Below are positions 25,247-38,558 of a stretch of DNA of 64,000 nt, one piece after another. Positions within the stretch are counted from its first letter, which is position 1. Every line of letters begins with the position of its first letter. A program made the position numbers and the translations under genes. The notes beneath the pieces are model-generated. The model made no database searches, was not told where the DNA came from, and worked only from the letters and a program-made list of their open reading frames with translations. Location of the stretch: assembly GCF_008831285.2 (NCBI RefSeq), contig NC_045141.1, positions 17,346,106-17,410,105 on the forward strand, in the 5' to 3' direction. This stretch comes from Nymphaea colorata. Lineage: Eukaryota > Streptophyta > Magnoliopsida > Nymphaeales > Nymphaeaceae.

Positions 25247-26530
25247 TCAAGTTCCTTTTTTGCTTGTCCAAGCATTTAAGGAAATCATAATGCAGAAGGT
25301 TGCTCTATTCTTTATTCTTTCTGCACCTTTGCTGCTCTGATTATTTTGTAGCAATCTCCTCAATTTATTGAATTTTCCCCTGGTTTTGGGTAATATATAA
25401 AGTCAAATTTTTAATCTATCCGTGTGTATCTGTGCTTCAGTTTAATCTTAATTACTTTTGGATCCCTGTTTACGGGCATTTCCAGGATCTTAATTATTTT
25501 GGTATTGATATTCTCATGGAGGGTTTGAGGGAGGTCCAATAGCGGTTTGTGCTTGACATTGGCGAAGTACATTGCTTTAAGGGAGAGATTCCTGTTCCTT
25601 TTTCAATGAGGGTTTGGAGTTCGATGGGACCTGATTCTTCTGCTTGAATGAGGTAAGCGTCGATCTCTTCTTGCGTTTGCCGTTTTGAAACACAGTGTCG
25701 CCGATTTGACCTCACCAGCTATGACTGAGACTTAAATTTTAGGGGCACCCCCATTGAGAATTACTTTTGGAAAATATCAGAGGAATTTGCAAGGTAGAAC
25801 GAGGAAACAAAAATTCTTGGACATGTATTTCTGTTTTGCATCAAACACGATCTCTCTCTCTCTCTCAAACAAAAATATCTTGATTCCCGTGTGTATTCTG
25901 CTCCTGTAACAATGGGAGAGGATATTGTGTCAAGTTGAAAGCATACTGTCTTCACTCCAGACCTCATTGCAGCGTAAAGACCGAGGAAAGGGGGAGGCTT
26001 CAGCTCTCGCTCAAGTGAGATTTGGACTGGACTGCCACCTTCCTTCTTTTCCCTTTCCTTTTAACAGTCTGGACATGCAACAGCCTCGTGTCGCCCTTCC
26101 CTTTGAAAATCTTCAGCCAAACTTGCAGAAAACAGAGCCACGCACACTTACCCTTCGTTCCTCTTCCTTCTCCCAGCCCCCCATCCGTGAACAGGACGAA
26201 CGAATGGCAGGAAGAAAATGCCATGCCATGTTCACAGCACCCGGTGTTCAGTTCCAACTCCCGGCAGAGAAAAGCAGTTCAAGAGTCAATCTGTTACCGC
26301 CCATATCCAAACACGGCCTCTTCATTCACTGAACGCGGCAATTCATCCTTCTGCCAGAAAACCAGCTCATTTTGTTGCCTGTTGCCGCAGGATTCGGTTT
26401 CTGCGGAATTGCTTAACAAAATGCCAAACTCCTACAGCTAGCGGACGTTTCCACACCAAGCCAACATTAGAATTCTAATTGTGAAGACAGGCCTGCATCT
26501 ATTTGCAAAACTTAGACCATCAAGTTGTTG

Positions 26531-26532
<2 letters not shown>
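25247..26532. other. Region 3' of the OTU gene; unrecognised open frames
   Basis: The first few hundred bases probably hold the OTU 3' UTR; no clear polyadenylation signal could be chosen. A minus-strand frame at 25494-25715 has a polar, coding-like middle (TQEEIDAYLIQAEESGPIEL) but no recognised family. At 25925-26441 two overlapping plus-strand frames of about 135 codons and an opposing minus frame cover a more GC-rich patch. None shows a known motif, so I assign no gene. Confidence 0.3.

Positions 26533-26568
<36 letters not shown>
26533..26568. repeat. (TA)n microsatellite
   Basis: An AT run of about 36 bases. Confidence 0.95.
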
Positions 26569-26571
<3 letters not shown>

Positions 26572-26859
26572 CTTCTAATATGTAGCATTTGACACGTAGT
26601 TTCTTACAACCAAATGCAATTTTGGACTTACTAATCACATGTAGCATTTTCTTGTAGTATGCATCCCACAAAGACTTTATTTAAAGAGCCCACCACTGCC
26701 TCCCAAGATATAACCTGCTCCGCATTTAAAAATTGTCAAGACCCTCCTACCAGATAAACCTATTTACAATTGCAACTGGGATTGCCGCAAACAAATATGT
26801 TTTGTTCCTATTATCAAAACAAATTTATCAACCACATTTTTTGGACCACGATGTTCATA

Positions 26860-27265
26860 AACTGAGGGCAGTTTAGCTAACGGTAACACATTGACTTGTC
26901 ATGGTGTTCTATGAAAGGCAAGTTTATGGGACAGTAAAAATGCGTTACTGTTCTGTTTCATGCATTTGCTCCAAAAAGTGGGGCAGATTTATGTTACATA
27001 ATGAATCTTACTAATTTTTGGGTTAGATGTATGAGACGGTAGCATAATGTTGTTAATCCCAAACAGTCCCTAATGAGATGTTTGGCAACAGTAGTAGTAG
27101 TAATAAGTTGTTACGGTTCCATAAATTTATCTCAAAATATTGAAGAAAAATTGGGGCTGATTCATGAAAACACTACGTAACAACATTTAATGAATTTGCT
27201 CCATTCTTCAGTATAGCTTTATAAGACTAACAAATTGTTATTAATACCAAATGACCCTCAAGGGT
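26860..27265. mobile_element. MITE-like repeats, probably two adjacent copies
   Basis: The block ending near 27070 and the block at 27073-27257 share words such as TTCATGAA, GTTAC, AAATTTATCTCAAAATATTG and CTCCA. These also occur in the clean Tourist-like MITE at 4379-4495. The outer ends GAGATGTTTGGCAAC and CCAAATGACCCTC (27256 region) are inverted. No exact target duplication was found, so the boundaries are approximate. Confidence 0.5.
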
Positions 27266-27639
27266 TCTGAATGTTGGTTGAAGTTGCTGACTTTCTAAAT
27301 GGTACTTTCTTTTCATTTCTATTGAATATCCCCTGTTAGGCTTTAACTTCTGTTACAAACTTGCTCACTTGAGGGCAACAAAGGGCTCCACTTCCCTAAG
27401 GACCATGGGCTTTATAACCTTAATTAAATTAAAATGGTCAAGAGTTTGATAACTTAGTATGTGCGCCGGCACGATCTAATGGGTGTCTTCCTCACACCTG
27501 CCTGCCCACAAAATGAAAACGAAAAATCCTACACTTTTCTTTTTCTAATATTTTTTTTTTCCCAGATCGAGTTTGAGTCCTAACCATCGAGTTTGTGAGA
27601 CCTTGTCAATTTCATGACTGGGTTGAGACACAGTGGATT

Positions 27640-28110
27640 AGATTTGGATATAGGATATCCGACCAAACTGCTTGAAAAATGTTAGATATGAAAAAAAATT
27701 TAAACATTTGAATAAGAAATCAGATGTGATTTGGATTTAAGAAATGACACTCGGACGTATTTGGATTTGGATTTGGTTTAAACAAAAATTTGAATGGATT
27801 TGAAATTCGACTTAGTTTTAAATGCATATCCTACATCCGAGGCCTATACATTCCATAAGTCGGTTTTTAACATATCATAATACTGTTGGGATTCAGTTGT
27901 CAGTCATGTTAAATTCGAATTCAGATGGCAATTCTGTATTCACAAGCAGGATTTTGATTGTAAAATAAGTTATCCTGGATTGGATTGGGATTACAAATTT
28001 AAGAATCAGATTGATATATGACATATATTTTTATTCATTCATATTCCAATTTCAAATATGTGAACATCCGATAACTAAGTTGTGATAAAGAGTACATTTA
28101 ACTTGAATCC
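27640..28110. repeat. Dispersed GGATTTGAATTCG-rich repeat
   Basis: Same family as 12480-12915, 35480-35900 and 53385-53820, recognised by repeated GGATTTGGATTTGG, GGATATCCGA and AACATCCGATAACT. The 3' part is inverted relative to 12.5 kb, where ATCGGATGTTCACATAT reads in the opposite sense. Probably a non-autonomous DNA transposon. Ends approximate. Confidence 0.45.
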
Positions 28111-31080
28111 GACCCGCTGTGATCCTTAATGAAAACGCAGTTTCAAAATTTGGGTGGACAAACATCAACAAGCTGTCAAGCATCGTCGCCAATCGAAGCA
28201 GGTTAGAGACGAAGTCGCCATTTTGGTACATGCATGCATCAACAGGTAAGGGGCGAGCGAGATAGAATGTGTTGTAGACAGTAGATCGCTACTTAGATTC
28301 TGGTGGGTGCTATACTTCTAAGCTTTCATATGGATTCCGATTTGAGGTTGGTATTTTAAAGTTGAGGTTTGAATTCGATCCGGATCTGCACACAGTGGGT
28401 TCACTTAGAGGCCTAAAATGAACAATGGCATGCATCAAAAAAAAAAAAAGGAAAAAAAAAAGTGTCACAAGACCCAGATTTTTCATGCTATGTTTGGTTG
28501 GTGGCCGTATGATTTTTCGGCTGAGGGGCACTCTAATTTTTTATATAACTCTAAATCTTTTTATAGAAATTTTTGATGAGCTAGCGCTACAGTAGTCAAC
28601 ACCAGCCCCTATGTATCACCGCCACTCGATGGTGGAAATTGGTGTTTGTTGGAAGGCGAGAAGTTCAAAATTAGTTTGACTTATATATCTACACGTATAA
28701 GTAAGCATAATTTAAATTGCCATGCACATTATTGTTAGAATCAGTCTGAATTGGCCAATTCAAACCCAACCAATGAATTTGGTAGCCAAATTTAAGAATG
28801 TCGTGTACCCAAAACATTTTTAGACTTTGTACTTTTACTTAATATATGTTATTATATTTATGACCAAATCACAACTGATTTAGCTGAATGGGGTGTTTGA
28901 TATATCGTGAATCATAGAATTTTAAAATAAAAAAAAATCAAAATGCTCATTTTTTTAAGAAATTAGAATTATTAAACAAACAGAGTATTTTTGTTTCCGG
29001 AGTTAGGAAATTGAAACCTAGAATTTTGATTCTAGTCTTGTTTGAAGAGGAATTATGCTTTTGAAATTTTCATTATTGAGACAAAATTCCAAACCATCAA
29101 GTGCCCCTTTTATGAAATTAGCTTTTCTTTTAATCCAGTATGGGAATCGATTTTTCTAATACTGAGCGTGCATACATCACACGAAGACTGGGTGAGGCGC
29201 GAAATAAATTGCACTCCCTGGTGCATTTTTCTCAAAGTAGGACGATGACATTTTTTTTTTAAACTAAGTTCTTCATGAATAATAAATGTTTGTCCAAGCT
29301 AACTTTTTCAGAAGTCATGAGCCCATGATCGAGGTGTGGTCACAGAAAATGTGTTTTATTAAAAAAGAACACTTATAAAACGTGAAAAAACACCTTAAAA
29401 AAACACAAAATGGGTATTATATGTGTTTTTCCTGTCTTCCATATTTTTTATTAATTTTTATTTTTTCATAAATTTTAGGATTTATTAAATATTTTATTTT
29501 TTTTAAAAATTCGCCGAGATACAAAAAAATGTAGAGTTCGACTTCAACGTAGAGTTCACGCACTATTCATTGTAATGAACGATTACAAAAATGTCCACGA
29601 TCCATAATAAAAGTTCATAGCAGTGGAGGGGTTCGCCGGAGTTTTGCAAGCTAACTGACTGTTCATAGCAAGTCCGATCAAGTCTTACGGCCGACTAACC
29701 ATGCCCTGTTGGTCGCTCGAATGGGCAAACTTGTGGGCGATGGGGTTGGGAATCCACCCAGTTGGGCTTTCTTTAGTTGTGAAAGTCGATCCACAGTTGT
29801 TTTAAAAAGGAGAGACCGGCACAAGTTGCTCCTAAGCAAAAACATAAAGAAAGCCAGCACCTTCTCTTTTTTCTATACGAGTCATACAACGCGACAGATG
29901 AAGACAAGTCTCACCCCCAGTTGCACCCTTCCTTATTATCAATTAAAAATGTATCTGCCACTAAAATCAAACAGTCAATGATTCATGATGTAACAACAGT
30001 TCACGATCTTATTAATTAGCAGTATATATATACTGCATGTAAGAGAAAAATGCAGACCAAGGTAAGTAGCTGCAACATCATCGCTACAGTGTCGGAGCTA
30101 AGATATTTTGATTAAATGTCATTAGAATCACCAGCACAGGTTTGATATAGGTTCAATTTTCATTTTTTGAATGAAACTTTTGATGCTCACATGTATCTCC
30201 ACCACTACTGCCACACCATTCGAAAATAACAGAGGATGCTGATCATGTTTGTGGATTTGCAAAATAAGTAGGAGCATAGATATGAGGGGGCTTCATGGGA
30301 CATTAGCCCATTCTCTAAAGCTTAAATTAATGGTTGAATTTATGTGGATCAATGTCTTGTTGTAAAGAACAGCCCCACGAGACCCTAGTCATTGCCCCAG
30401 CATCTATTGAAAATTTATTAACTATATGGTTAAAACCCTACAAAAAAAAAAAAAAAAAAAAAACAATTTCTGGCTCTACCCACTCCTCACAATGAGCCTA
30501 AAACAGTGAGCTCTTGCCCTCATTTATAAAAATAAAAGCCTTGAAGCCATCTAAGCATCATTCACACTTGCTTGACATATACTTCTCCAAATAAAATAAG
30601 ATCATCGTCGCATTGCACATCATCATATTGCGCGGAGTTGAAAAGAAACAGTGAAGCTTCGATGGATCAATCGATCGATTGAGATGTCAAATAGTTAGCA
30701 TATGTTATTCGTTCGACAACTAGGTGAATGTGAATTCTTGAATCTATTTAATAATCAGATTCAAATTCAATGAAAAGTTTTCTTGTCGAATACAACCTCG
30801 ATCAAATATCAGGATATGATTGTATGAAAAATTTTGAACATGTCTCGCATCTTTATGCAATTTAAAACAAATAAGTTGGAGATGGAGTTCGACTGAATAA
30901 TATCACATTAGTCAACTTTGGTAATAGCCACATCTCATCCACCATGACAACGCGGTTAACAGAACTCAGATTTTTTGTGCTCCATGATTTGAAAAACTCC
31001 GTACTTTCTTAGCTTTTATGCCGAAGTCGCCTGTAGTTGGTTTCAGATTCCTACTGACTCACGTAGAGCGGGAACGCTTG
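28111..31080. other. AT-rich spacer, no gene recognised
   Basis: Contains A-rich low-complexity DNA (28439-28460, 29395-29500, 30440-30462) and a few frames of up to 90 codons without motifs. Nothing supports a gene. Confidence 0.45.
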
Positions 31081-31388
31081 GACCTCTCGGCAGCGCCGAT
31101 CCTTGCAGAGCACAGTCCTCTCGAGTCTCTCGTAATAGAGCTGCTGATGTTCGAAAAAGTTTCCACGGTTTCTTCTCTTTTCCTTTTTTAATGCTTTTGT
31201 CCAATGCTTTTCCTTTCCTTTCTACCGTTAAATGCTCTCCCCCTTCCCTCGCTGTCCATCGGATTTTCCCCCTTTCTTCGCGTTCTCCCTCCAGCTCCAG
31301 CCTCGTTTCTGGCTAACGCCTGCTGATGGGCAGCACTGGAGTCCCTTCCTTTGCTCTCGTGTGATTCGTCCCCCGGCCAACCAACAGT
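31081..31388 (+). promoter_or_regulatory. Probable 5' leader/promoter of the GT8 gene
   Basis: The sequence before the start at 31389 is pyrimidine-rich (TTTCCTTTCC, CCCCCTTCCC, CTCCCTCCAG) and more GC-rich than the spacer, typical of a plant 5' UTR. A second frame also runs through this region (31232-31612), but it diverges from the conserved protein at the real start. Confidence 0.45.
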
Positions 31389-33426
31389 ATGCGGAATCCG
31401 GCTGCCCTTCTCCCATGGCTAGTCCTTGTCGGACTGGCCATCGGCCTGCCGGAGTTCGCTGCTTCGGCTCTGGAGAAGCACAAGAACGCCTACGCCACCA
31501 TGATGTACATGGGCACTCCGAGGGACTACGAGTTTTACATCGCTCTGCGCGTCCTGCTCCGCTCCCTCGCCCGCCTGAAAGTCGATGCCGATCTCGTGGT
31601 CATCGCCTCTAAGGACGTGCCTCAGAAATGGGTCTCCGCCATGTAAGCTTCAACCCCCGCCTCCCCTTTCCTCTTTTCTTCTCATTCTCTTGTGGCTGAG
31701 ACGAGATCTGAGTTTTGGTTGGAAATGCAGGGAGAATGAGGATGGCGCGAGGGTGGTGAGCGTGGAAAACGTCGAGAATCCTTACAGGAATCAAGCTAAT
31801 TTCGACAAGCGATTTATGCTCACTCTGAACAAGCTCTATGCTTGGAGTTTGGTTGAGTATGACCGGGTTGTGATGCTGGATTCTGACAATCTGTTTTTGG
31901 ACAAAACTGATGAGCTCTTCCAGTGTGGGCAATTCTGCGCCGTGTTCATCAATCCCTGTATTTTTCACACTGGCCTCTTTGTTTTGCAGGTTGGTGATTT
32001 TCTCTTGTTTTCTATCAATTTTTGTTGAATGGGTGTTGTCTTTTTTTCCGGCTTTTTCTGCTGAGGAATTTGGAGATTTAAGGGCTTTGAGATGTGGGTT
32101 TTATTGTTGGCAGCCTTCGGAAGAGGCGTTCAACGGGATGCTGAAACAGCTTAAGGATGGGAGAGAGAATCCTGATGGGGCTGACCAGGGGTTCTTAGTA
32201 GGTTACTTTCATGAACTTCTTGAGAAACCTATGTTCAAGCCTGGGCGTAATGGTACAAGACAGGATGGATACTTCCGATTGCCTCTTGGATACCAGATGG
32301 ATGCGTCCTACTATTGTGAGATCTCGGTCAATGATCAACCTTCCTTTCTTCTTTATTTTTCATTAGCTTTTTCATCTTCTTTTAAAATTGAGAAATTGTA
32401 AACGTATTCTCCTGATCGCTTATTTCGGGTTTGCTAGTTTTGATCTACGTAGATCTGAGGAAAAGAAGGTCTCTAATTTCCTTTTCCTCGTTTTTTGTTC
32501 CTCAATTGCTAAAAATTGAGTTTCCAAGCAAAATTTCGTTGTTGTTGTTTTTATTTGTACAATTGGTAAAATATGCATGCTAGGACTGGAAAAATGTCTG
32601 TTTTGTGTAGCCATTTCTCTGTGGCGCTGCAACTTCAATTACCACGATAGAGTTTTTTTTTCTTTTGGAACTTGTGCTTCTATCAGAGTTTTTTGCTTAC
32701 AGTATGATCTCCTCTTTACTGGCAGATTTGAAGCTAAAATGGAACATACCATGTGGCCCGAATAGTGTGATCACGTTCCCCAGTGCACCCTGGTTCAAGC
32801 CATGGTACTGGTGGTCCTGGCCTGTTCTTCCCCTGGGATTAACTTGGCACGAGCGGCGCCGGGCCGTGCTGGGCTACGCTGATGACTTACCTCACCTCAT
32901 CTCCCACACTGCAGTCTTCCTCATCCTCTTGGCTACCGTCCGCCTCTGCCTGTCTCGCATCTGCATTCGCCGCACCTCAGACAAGACCGCTGCAACGGCA
33001 TTCGCATCTTCACTGTACCCTTTCATAATGAAATGCTTCCTCTTCTTTCTGATCCTAGCTAGCATCACCATTCCATTCTTTGTGATACCCAGGACAGTGC
33101 ATCCTTTGCTTGGTTGGACCCTGTACTTGGCCGGGTCATCTGCATTCATGGTGGTGGTGGCCAATGCTTTCTTCCTGCCATTGCTTCCTGCACTCACACC
33201 ATCAATTGGGATAGCTGGTGCCTTGTTTGTGATGGCATTCCCTGCATACAATGATGGTGTTGTTAGGGCTCTGGCTATTTGGGCCTACTCATTCTTGTCT
33301 GCTCCTTTTGCATGGAGTTCTGTTTCCAGAATGATGAACAGCATTCAAGTATCATTTAACAGGGAGGCCATCTTTGCCAGCAGACCAGGGGAGCTGCCAT
33401 TGCCCCAGTTCATGAAGGTCTATTAA
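31389..33426 (+). CDS. IPUT1: GT8 glucuronosyltransferase, IPUT1/PGSIP6 type
   Basis: Golgi glycosyltransferase. The closest characterised relative transfers glucuronic acid from UDP-GlcA to inositol phosphorylceramide, the first sugar step in making plant GIPC sphingolipids. Four exons join in frame to 471 residues: 31389-31642, 31731-31989, 32114-32315 and 32726-33426, all with GT-AG introns. A hydrophobic N-terminus (about 5-27) looks like a signal peptide or anchor. The GT8 domain starts at NAYATMMYMGTPRDYEF and carries the metal-binding DSD motif at residues 135-137 in RVVMLDSDNLF. Further conserved blocks are CAVFINPCIFHTGLF, NPDGADQGFL, LPLGYQMDASYY and FKPWYWWSWPVLPLG. The last 170 residues hold about five or six membrane segments, the feature that separates this clade from xylan GUX enzymes. 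PGSIP7/8-type paralogues are the main alternative. The start is the first ATG before the hydrophobic segment. Confidence 0.88.
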
Positions 33427-34619
33427 ATAGTTTGTTAAACCATGTACGAGACTAAGGTTGGTGTAGGGGTTGAAGATGAGTCTTTCTTTTCCTTCTTCAC
33501 TTTTGGAGATCAAAGACTAGAAACAATCCATTGCTTCTGCAATTCTTCAAAGAAAGAAACAGAGAAAGAGATAAGGCGGGCACTATGACCCATTTTGAAT
33601 GGCAAGGGCCAGACCATCCTTTACTGACATCAAATGATACTTTGTTTCAAGGGTTAGCTGATGCTAGTATTTGATCATACGATATTAGCATTACCTTCCC
33701 CTGCGGATTTACTCATGTATACCATCTTCACATGTTGAAAAATGAACCCTGTTACCTATAATTTTAATGACAAAGATGTCTTCATTTCGGTACAGTTTTT
33801 CTTTTTCTTTGAACTTCAGGGGTGCTGCTGCAAGTGTGTAAATACCTCCAAAGGCAAAGCCCTTCTGGGAACCGGAATTTGATTGGTGATGTAAATGCGT
33901 GGGATTGAGGATGGAATAATGGATCTGAGATGACAGTTTTTGCATTTTGTAACTGTTTTGGGTTTGATAGTAAAGCCAACTCCCCAAGTAATCGGCTGTC
34001 CCTAATCTGACATGTTCGTGACCTCACTGTCTACGACTATCGTAAAATTATGGAATTAATATGCATGCTTTTAGTATATAATATATCGCATTTGTTTACT
34101 TTGCAAACGGCATGACCTTAGCAATGACTAAAGATTTTCTTTTGATTTAAAAAATCTTTCACTTTTCTTTCTGAATTTCTTGATGTGGACCCTTTTTTAA
34201 CTAATGATCATCAAATAAACACCAGTTGTTAAGCTAAATTCAGTTGAAATCCTAGCTCTACCGGTAAACCGAAATCCCAGGATAGGTGCAAACGGATCAG
34301 CTTCAACTCCGGTCTTTTTTTTTCTCTTTTACCTAGTTTAACATGAATCTGATTCTCTATGTATTGAGCCCATCTGAATCCAACACATTTGCACCCCTAA
34401 TCCAAGACAATTCTTAGCTACCATGGAACATATAAAGCAGAAAACAACAAAGTGCGAATATGATTCTCTAAGTATTTGGGGAATCTATCCAATGCATTCG
34501 CATCTTCCCTGCCCAAGGTAGACTCGTGATCGCCCTGAAAAGTCTAAACCCAGAAAACAGCAGGCTAGAGAAGTGAATGAACAAGCGTGTGGGGGCCATC
34601 AAATGCTTTGAATTCTTTC
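33427..34619. other. 3' region of the GT8 gene and spacer
   Basis: The first few hundred bases probably form the 3' UTR of the GT8 gene. No other gene is recognised before the duplicated block. Confidence 0.45.
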
Positions 34620-34694
34620 TGAGTTGGAAACGTTTCTGGTTATGTATCTCGGGATGCGTTGGATGGATATTTTCCAAATGGATCCCATCATCAT

Positions 34695-34890
34695 CAGGGG
34701 CGGAACCAGGATTTTTCTTAGGGTGGGCCGACAGTTCAACCTCTAGATTTAGATAGGGCCAAATTGAATTCAACTCTAAAAATATATTGCGCACTTAAAA
34801 AATTATATTTTTTTAATGTAAAATATTTTTTTTTCATTTGCCAGGGTGAAGCCATACGGTCTAGGCGAACCCCCCCTTCCCTCCCCCCTG
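34695..34890. mobile_element. hAT-like MITE, 196 bp, with 8-bp target duplication
   Basis: The element begins CAGGGGCGGAACCAGG and ends CCTCCCCCCTG. The inner sequences GGAACC and GGTTCG are roughly inverted. It is flanked by ATCATCAT at 34687-34694 and 34891-34898, an exact 8-bp duplication, although in a simple ATC repeat. The matching site in copy B (near 52815) lacks it, so it inserted after the duplication. Confidence 0.75.
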
Positions 34891-35479
34891 ATCATCATCA
34901 TCGGGCAGGCCATGTGAAGTATGCTTAACTCTAGGAGTCATGCCCAACACAGGCTGCCTCCGTCCCCACCGTCATCAGGCCATGTGAAGTATGCTATTAT
35001 ACGTTGACATGCGAAGTATTCTATTATACGCTGCTCCTTGTTAGATGTCATTAAAAATGCATATCTTTGTACGTCAAAGTTCAAATAGGCTCCTTAAGGG
35101 ATGGAGGAAAGGGTGAAGGCTTCAGTTCTTTTGTTGGGTGGTAGGGGTTGGTAGGATGAAATACATCTCATACTCACTCTACAAAGTCCAAATAAGCTGA
35201 TCCCTGGGTTTACCCACATTGACACGGTGCAGTGCCTAAGAGATTAAAATCAATAAGCCTATGTTTGTTACCTTTTTATGTCCGGATATGAGGTGATCCA
35301 AGATATCACTGTGCAATTATTGAGCATCTAAAAGTAGGCCACTGCCCTCCCCTCTGATATGAGGTTTTTCTGGGTTCCGTTGAAATCCATACCATCAAAA
35401 TTTATTGTCGTGTAGAATTCACATTAGCTTTAGGTTTGAGATTCAAAGCCATCAAGCATAGTCTGTTCATGGCGTCAAT

Positions 35480-35900
35480 GGATCAGATTAAAATCGGACA
35501 TACTCATAACTATATCTATTTTTTTGGATATTCATATATTCGAATTAAAATTTGGATTCAAATAAGAATGAAGAAAAATCATATCTGAATTTGAAATCCA
35601 ATTTTACAATCCAAAAACAGATCTGAGTATGATTGTTTACATTTATATTTGAATTTGAATTTTGACCCGAATCTTGCCACTTTTCAAAATTGTCAGAGCA
35701 TTGGATAAATGATTTTTATTTAAAACTGAATCTGATCAAATATTTATGTACATCCCAATTCCAATCCAAATTCGATTGGATGTCATTTCTTAAATTTGAA
35801 TCCAATTTGATTTCTTAATTGGTTGTAATTTTTTTTTTCATATCACTCTTCAATCAATCGGATATCCAAGCCAAGTCGAATATATTGACATCTCTGATCA
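35480..35900. repeat. Dispersed GGATTTGAATTCG-rich repeat (copy A)
   Basis: Probably a non-autonomous hAT-type element. The left end has GGCGTCAATGGATCAGATT. The right end, read on the minus strand, has AGAGATGTCAATATATTCG, an imperfect inverted repeat. The same element lies at the same place in copy B (53385-53820), so it was there before the duplication. Confidence 0.55.
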
Positions 35901-36448
35901 GCTGTCCGGGACATTTGATTGCTCGAATAACCATAGCTGCCCAAAAAAGTTTTTGGTCGAGGAGCACCAATTCAAAAAATCTTGGACCCTAGTAGAACAA
36001 AGGGATACCAATACATAAAAAGTGGCGCTGATCTTTTGATCATGGCAAATTTGTAGGGGAAACATAAAAAGAATACATCTGCTTGTGGCACATCCATCTA
36101 GCTGCTCACATGCATTATCCTGACTGCCTCATCTTATGCGATCTCATCAACAAGATAAAAAAGCTGTTCGTTGGCAGAATGGTCCTGTGCTTTGAAATCA
36201 GCATGGACATCCGTTTCGCTCTCAGATAACATCGTCGTCCACTTGGTTAGAAGTTAATGGCTTAAAACCTTATAATTAGACACAAAAGTTTGAGTTGATC
36301 AATAGGATTAAGAGTACTTCACTAAGCGTGTGTGGCAAAAGATTGCTTGTTAAAAAAGGAAGAAACGTCGTTTTGTCTATTCAGTTTAACGAAACGATCA
36401 AAGGCGTTTCCGCCCAAGTGATCTAAAAGGTTCCTGATGTTAACACTC

Positions 36449-36586
36449 AGCTCGAGCATCGGGTGCAGTTTGAGTTTGAAATAGTCGGGGAGAGCTATAG
36501 GTATCAGGTGGGCAGTAATAGTCGAATTCTTTTGAATATTATTCCTTAAAGCAAGCTCGAGCATCGGGTGCAGTTTGAGTTTGAAA
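36449..36586 (+). repeat. 33-bp direct repeat at a deletion junction
   Basis: A word beginning AGCTCGAGCATCGGGTGCAG and continuing to 36482 occurs at about 36450 and again at 36554-36586. Copy B has only the downstream version (55000 region). At the upstream position copy B instead carries about 550 bases missing here. The extra copy therefore looks like filler copied from nearby during repair of a break. Confidence 0.7.
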
Positions 36587-38558
36587 CTGGGAAAGATTGA
36601 AAAAACTTTTTAACTACTTTTGTAAGGGTTGAGGACTGAGTTTTCCTTTAAGTTTAAGAAAGAAAACAGCTGTCGACCCACGGGGCGTTTGATTGCCACT
36701 GTAAAATTGCAATTATATATTGATCAATTGATGAGAGATATGACGTGCTTGCTGTTTTTGTTCATTTGGAGGAAGCAGGTTGTCTCTCTGATTCCAACTA
36801 AGATTTCAAGCCTCTATGACATGACCAATTCTTACATGATCATGGAGACACCTGCACCCTGAATCTCCGCACCTTATCGACAGGCCAAATTATGTAGTTG
36901 CTTGCTTTGAGGGTCGGTCTCCCTCTTTTACGGATCTTAGGCCAATTAAATGCTAAAGAAGTGGATCCATGGATCCAAAGGTTGAGCTCCACCGCAACCT
37001 TGCAATTTTGCTGGGATAGCGCGTCTTATTTTGAAAAAAAGGGAAATTATGTTGGTAATAATTTTAATGGTTTTCTTTTGTCTATGAGATACAGTACAAC
37101 ATTCTTTTGGGGATAAATCTTGATATGTTCAGGATTTCCTAAGTAAACTTAGGTTTCATATTGATTAGTCATAATGAGAAAAGTATAGACATGCCATTGC
37201 CGTAATTGCATTCATTTCTCCGTTGAGATAAGCAAAACCACGAGTAGAGATAGATCTATCACTATGAGTGAGAAATGAGGTAATTGAAGAAAGTAAATAT
37301 CATGTTGTTTTCTCCATCTCAAATTGCAACTGGAATTCAGTAGAGAACAGGGAGAAATTTCTCATACCCGTAGAAGCAGAAAAGGTTCAACAGGTTTATC
37401 TCTTCTCATCATTACGGAGATACAGTCGTCCACATTCGGCGTTATTTTGACAGATGAGTTCTAATGGATGAAACAGCAAGCCAACATGAACTTAGAAACC
37501 ATCTTTCTTAATTTTATAGAATATTAACTACATCTTTTATAAGAGTTCCGGCTACACAAGCCAACTTCTTTTATTAAACTTCCTGCTACGGAAGTCCACA
37601 GTCATTCTCGTTGCTTACTAACAGGAAGTCCTCCCATTTTTTAATCTGAAAAGCAAAGGTCAGGTGTAACAGAGACGCCGCTCCTTGAGCATCTTCTCTC
37701 TTCTGGTCAGTCATCCATTCTACGTGTTGGTTCTTTCTCATTAAAGTGTCTCTTTTCACGTCTCGGACGTTTAATTAGTCAAGGGACAAAACACTTGCAA
37801 CAACGGATCAAATACTTAAGTATTGAGTCCATCTGTTACATCGTTGGTGCCATTGTTTGAAAGAAGGAAATGTTGCTCTAAAGTTGTTAACGTTATAAGT
37901 TATCTATCGCATTAACGAATTTTTATGCTCTTAAGGTACTATAAAGCATAACATTTAGGCCTACACCAAGGCAGTGCTATACCAAGGCATCAAGTTATTC
38001 ATCGGTTCCAACGGAACTGCTTGAAACTGAAACGCTTCTCCCAACATGGCTGCAGTTAATTTATTGAATCCAAATTATTGTATAATGCTTTTGGGAGGTA
38101 AATGCTGTTGATGAACTCGTCATATTCTCCAACTCCAATGGATGACACCCTCGTTCCTCTAATCAAATTCCCCACTTTTTATGTTGCTCTGTATTGCATC
38201 GCACAGAGCCGCAGCCAGAGTTTACAAATCCAAACAGCATTAGTGACAGAATGAAAGCCAACAGCTAGCAACTGCATGCCAACTATCATACAGATGCAAA
38301 AAAATCCCGCCGAAAAAATTGCACCTAGTCTACCAATCGTTTGTTCCTCCCTGCTTGCATTACTCAAGGTTTGATGGCAAAATGTAATGCCATTTGCGAT
38401 CTCCCCTCGAAAATTTCCTTTCTGATATTAGCAATCAAGAAATTCAGTCTCTTTTTCTTCAAGCATCCAGGATAAAAAGACAACTCTCATCTGGCTTCGA
38501 ATACTATCTTTAGAAAGCAGCAGCAGAGTTTGACAATCCTCAAAAGCACCAACTACAT

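Noticed and set aside
31232-31612. A 126-codon plus-strand frame over the start of the GT8 gene
   Set aside because: It overlaps the true exon 1 in another frame, and its peptide lacks the GT8 blocks that the 31389 frame shows clearly.
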